A stretch of 5,515 bases of DNA, from positions 1-5,515 of the forward strand of contig JALSON010000375.1 in assembly GCA_026986455.1 (NCBI GenBank). Reading direction: 5' to 3'. Positions 5,466 through 5,515 of this stretch are shown here, one piece after another. Position 1 is the stretch's first letter, and each line of letters opens with the position of its first letter. The position numbers were made by a program, and so were the translations under genes. The notes under the pieces were generated by a model. The model saw nothing but the letters and a program-made list of their open reading frames with translations. It was not told the DNA's origin and ran no database searches. The DNA is from Thermococcaceae archaeon. GTDB taxonomy: Archaea > Methanobacteriota_B > Thermococci > Thermococcales > Thermococcaceae.

Positions 5466-5515
5466 ATGAAAGGGCAAATAGAGGCCATGGTTCTTGTGCT
5501 CCTTGTCATCCTGGC
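5466..5515 (+). CDS. Start of a probable membrane-anchored or secreted protein (truncated by the window end)
   Basis: Sixteen codons are visible: MKGQIEAMVLVLLVIL. A short basic N-terminus followed at once by a hydrophobic run suggests an N-terminal membrane anchor or signal segment. KGQIE loosely recalls archaeal class III (pilin-like) signal peptides, but the usual serine is absent and too little is seen to decide. The ATG is supported by GGGGAGTGGT just upstream and by the TATA box at 5427-5436. Confidence 0.6.
   Translation, partial: MKGQIEAMVLVLLVIL

Overview
The window reads as chromosomal DNA of a hyperthermophilic euryarchaeon of the Thermococcales, most likely a Thermococcus. Supports are archaeal promoters (a BRE plus TTTATA-type boxes about 25 nt before the expected start), short leaders with GGTG/GGAGG ribosome sites, AGG/AGA/ATA-rich codon use, an Ala tRNA with encoded CCA, and proteins that read like Pyrococcus/Thermococcus malate dehydrogenase, PyrB and PyrI. 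This placement comes from recognition, not from a search.

Layout. Bases 1-331 (minus) hold the N-terminal 110 codons of an Ldh2-type malate dehydrogenase. A tRNA-Ala(CGC) lies at 382-459 on the same strand, with its own promoter. A solo TnpB element of the IS200/IS605 type follows at about 611-1906. It is inserted, minus strand, after a TTTAA motif, has subterminal hairpins at both ends, and carries a TnpB with intact RuvC and zinc-finger residues but no TnpA. It separates a strong rightward promoter (589-602) from a small three-helix membrane protein gene (1995-2351). That gene's Shine-Dalgarno sequence lies inside a perfect 6-bp hairpin.

Bases 2352-2463 separate convergent genes. Together with the first bases of the next gene's 3' end they hold a compact cluster of two TATA-like boxes, a 14-bp palindrome and inverted copies of TGAGAACT, with no obvious target gene. 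On the minus strand a helix-turn-helix/ThiN-domain regulator (3794-2901) is followed by a YjbQ/UPF0047 protein (2877-2464). Both families are linked to thiamine phosphate, so this looks like a two-gene thiamine-related operon.

Divergent from the regulator is the pyrimidine operon. pyrB (3905-4831) and pyrI (4967-5422) encode the catalytic and regulatory chains of aspartate carbamoyltransferase. Unusually, a 135-bp segment sits between them. It is bounded by exact 19-bp repeats of the pyrB end and pyrI start, and it forms a 44-codon frame with TGA/ATG junctions on both sides. A new promoter and the first 16 codons of a probable membrane or secreted protein end the window.

The most notable points are the promoter-splitting TnpB insertion whose stop codon and predicted guide lie in the host TATA box, the 135-bp insert between pyrB and pyrI, and the TGAGAACT palindrome cluster. 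No complete new system can be claimed from sequence alone.
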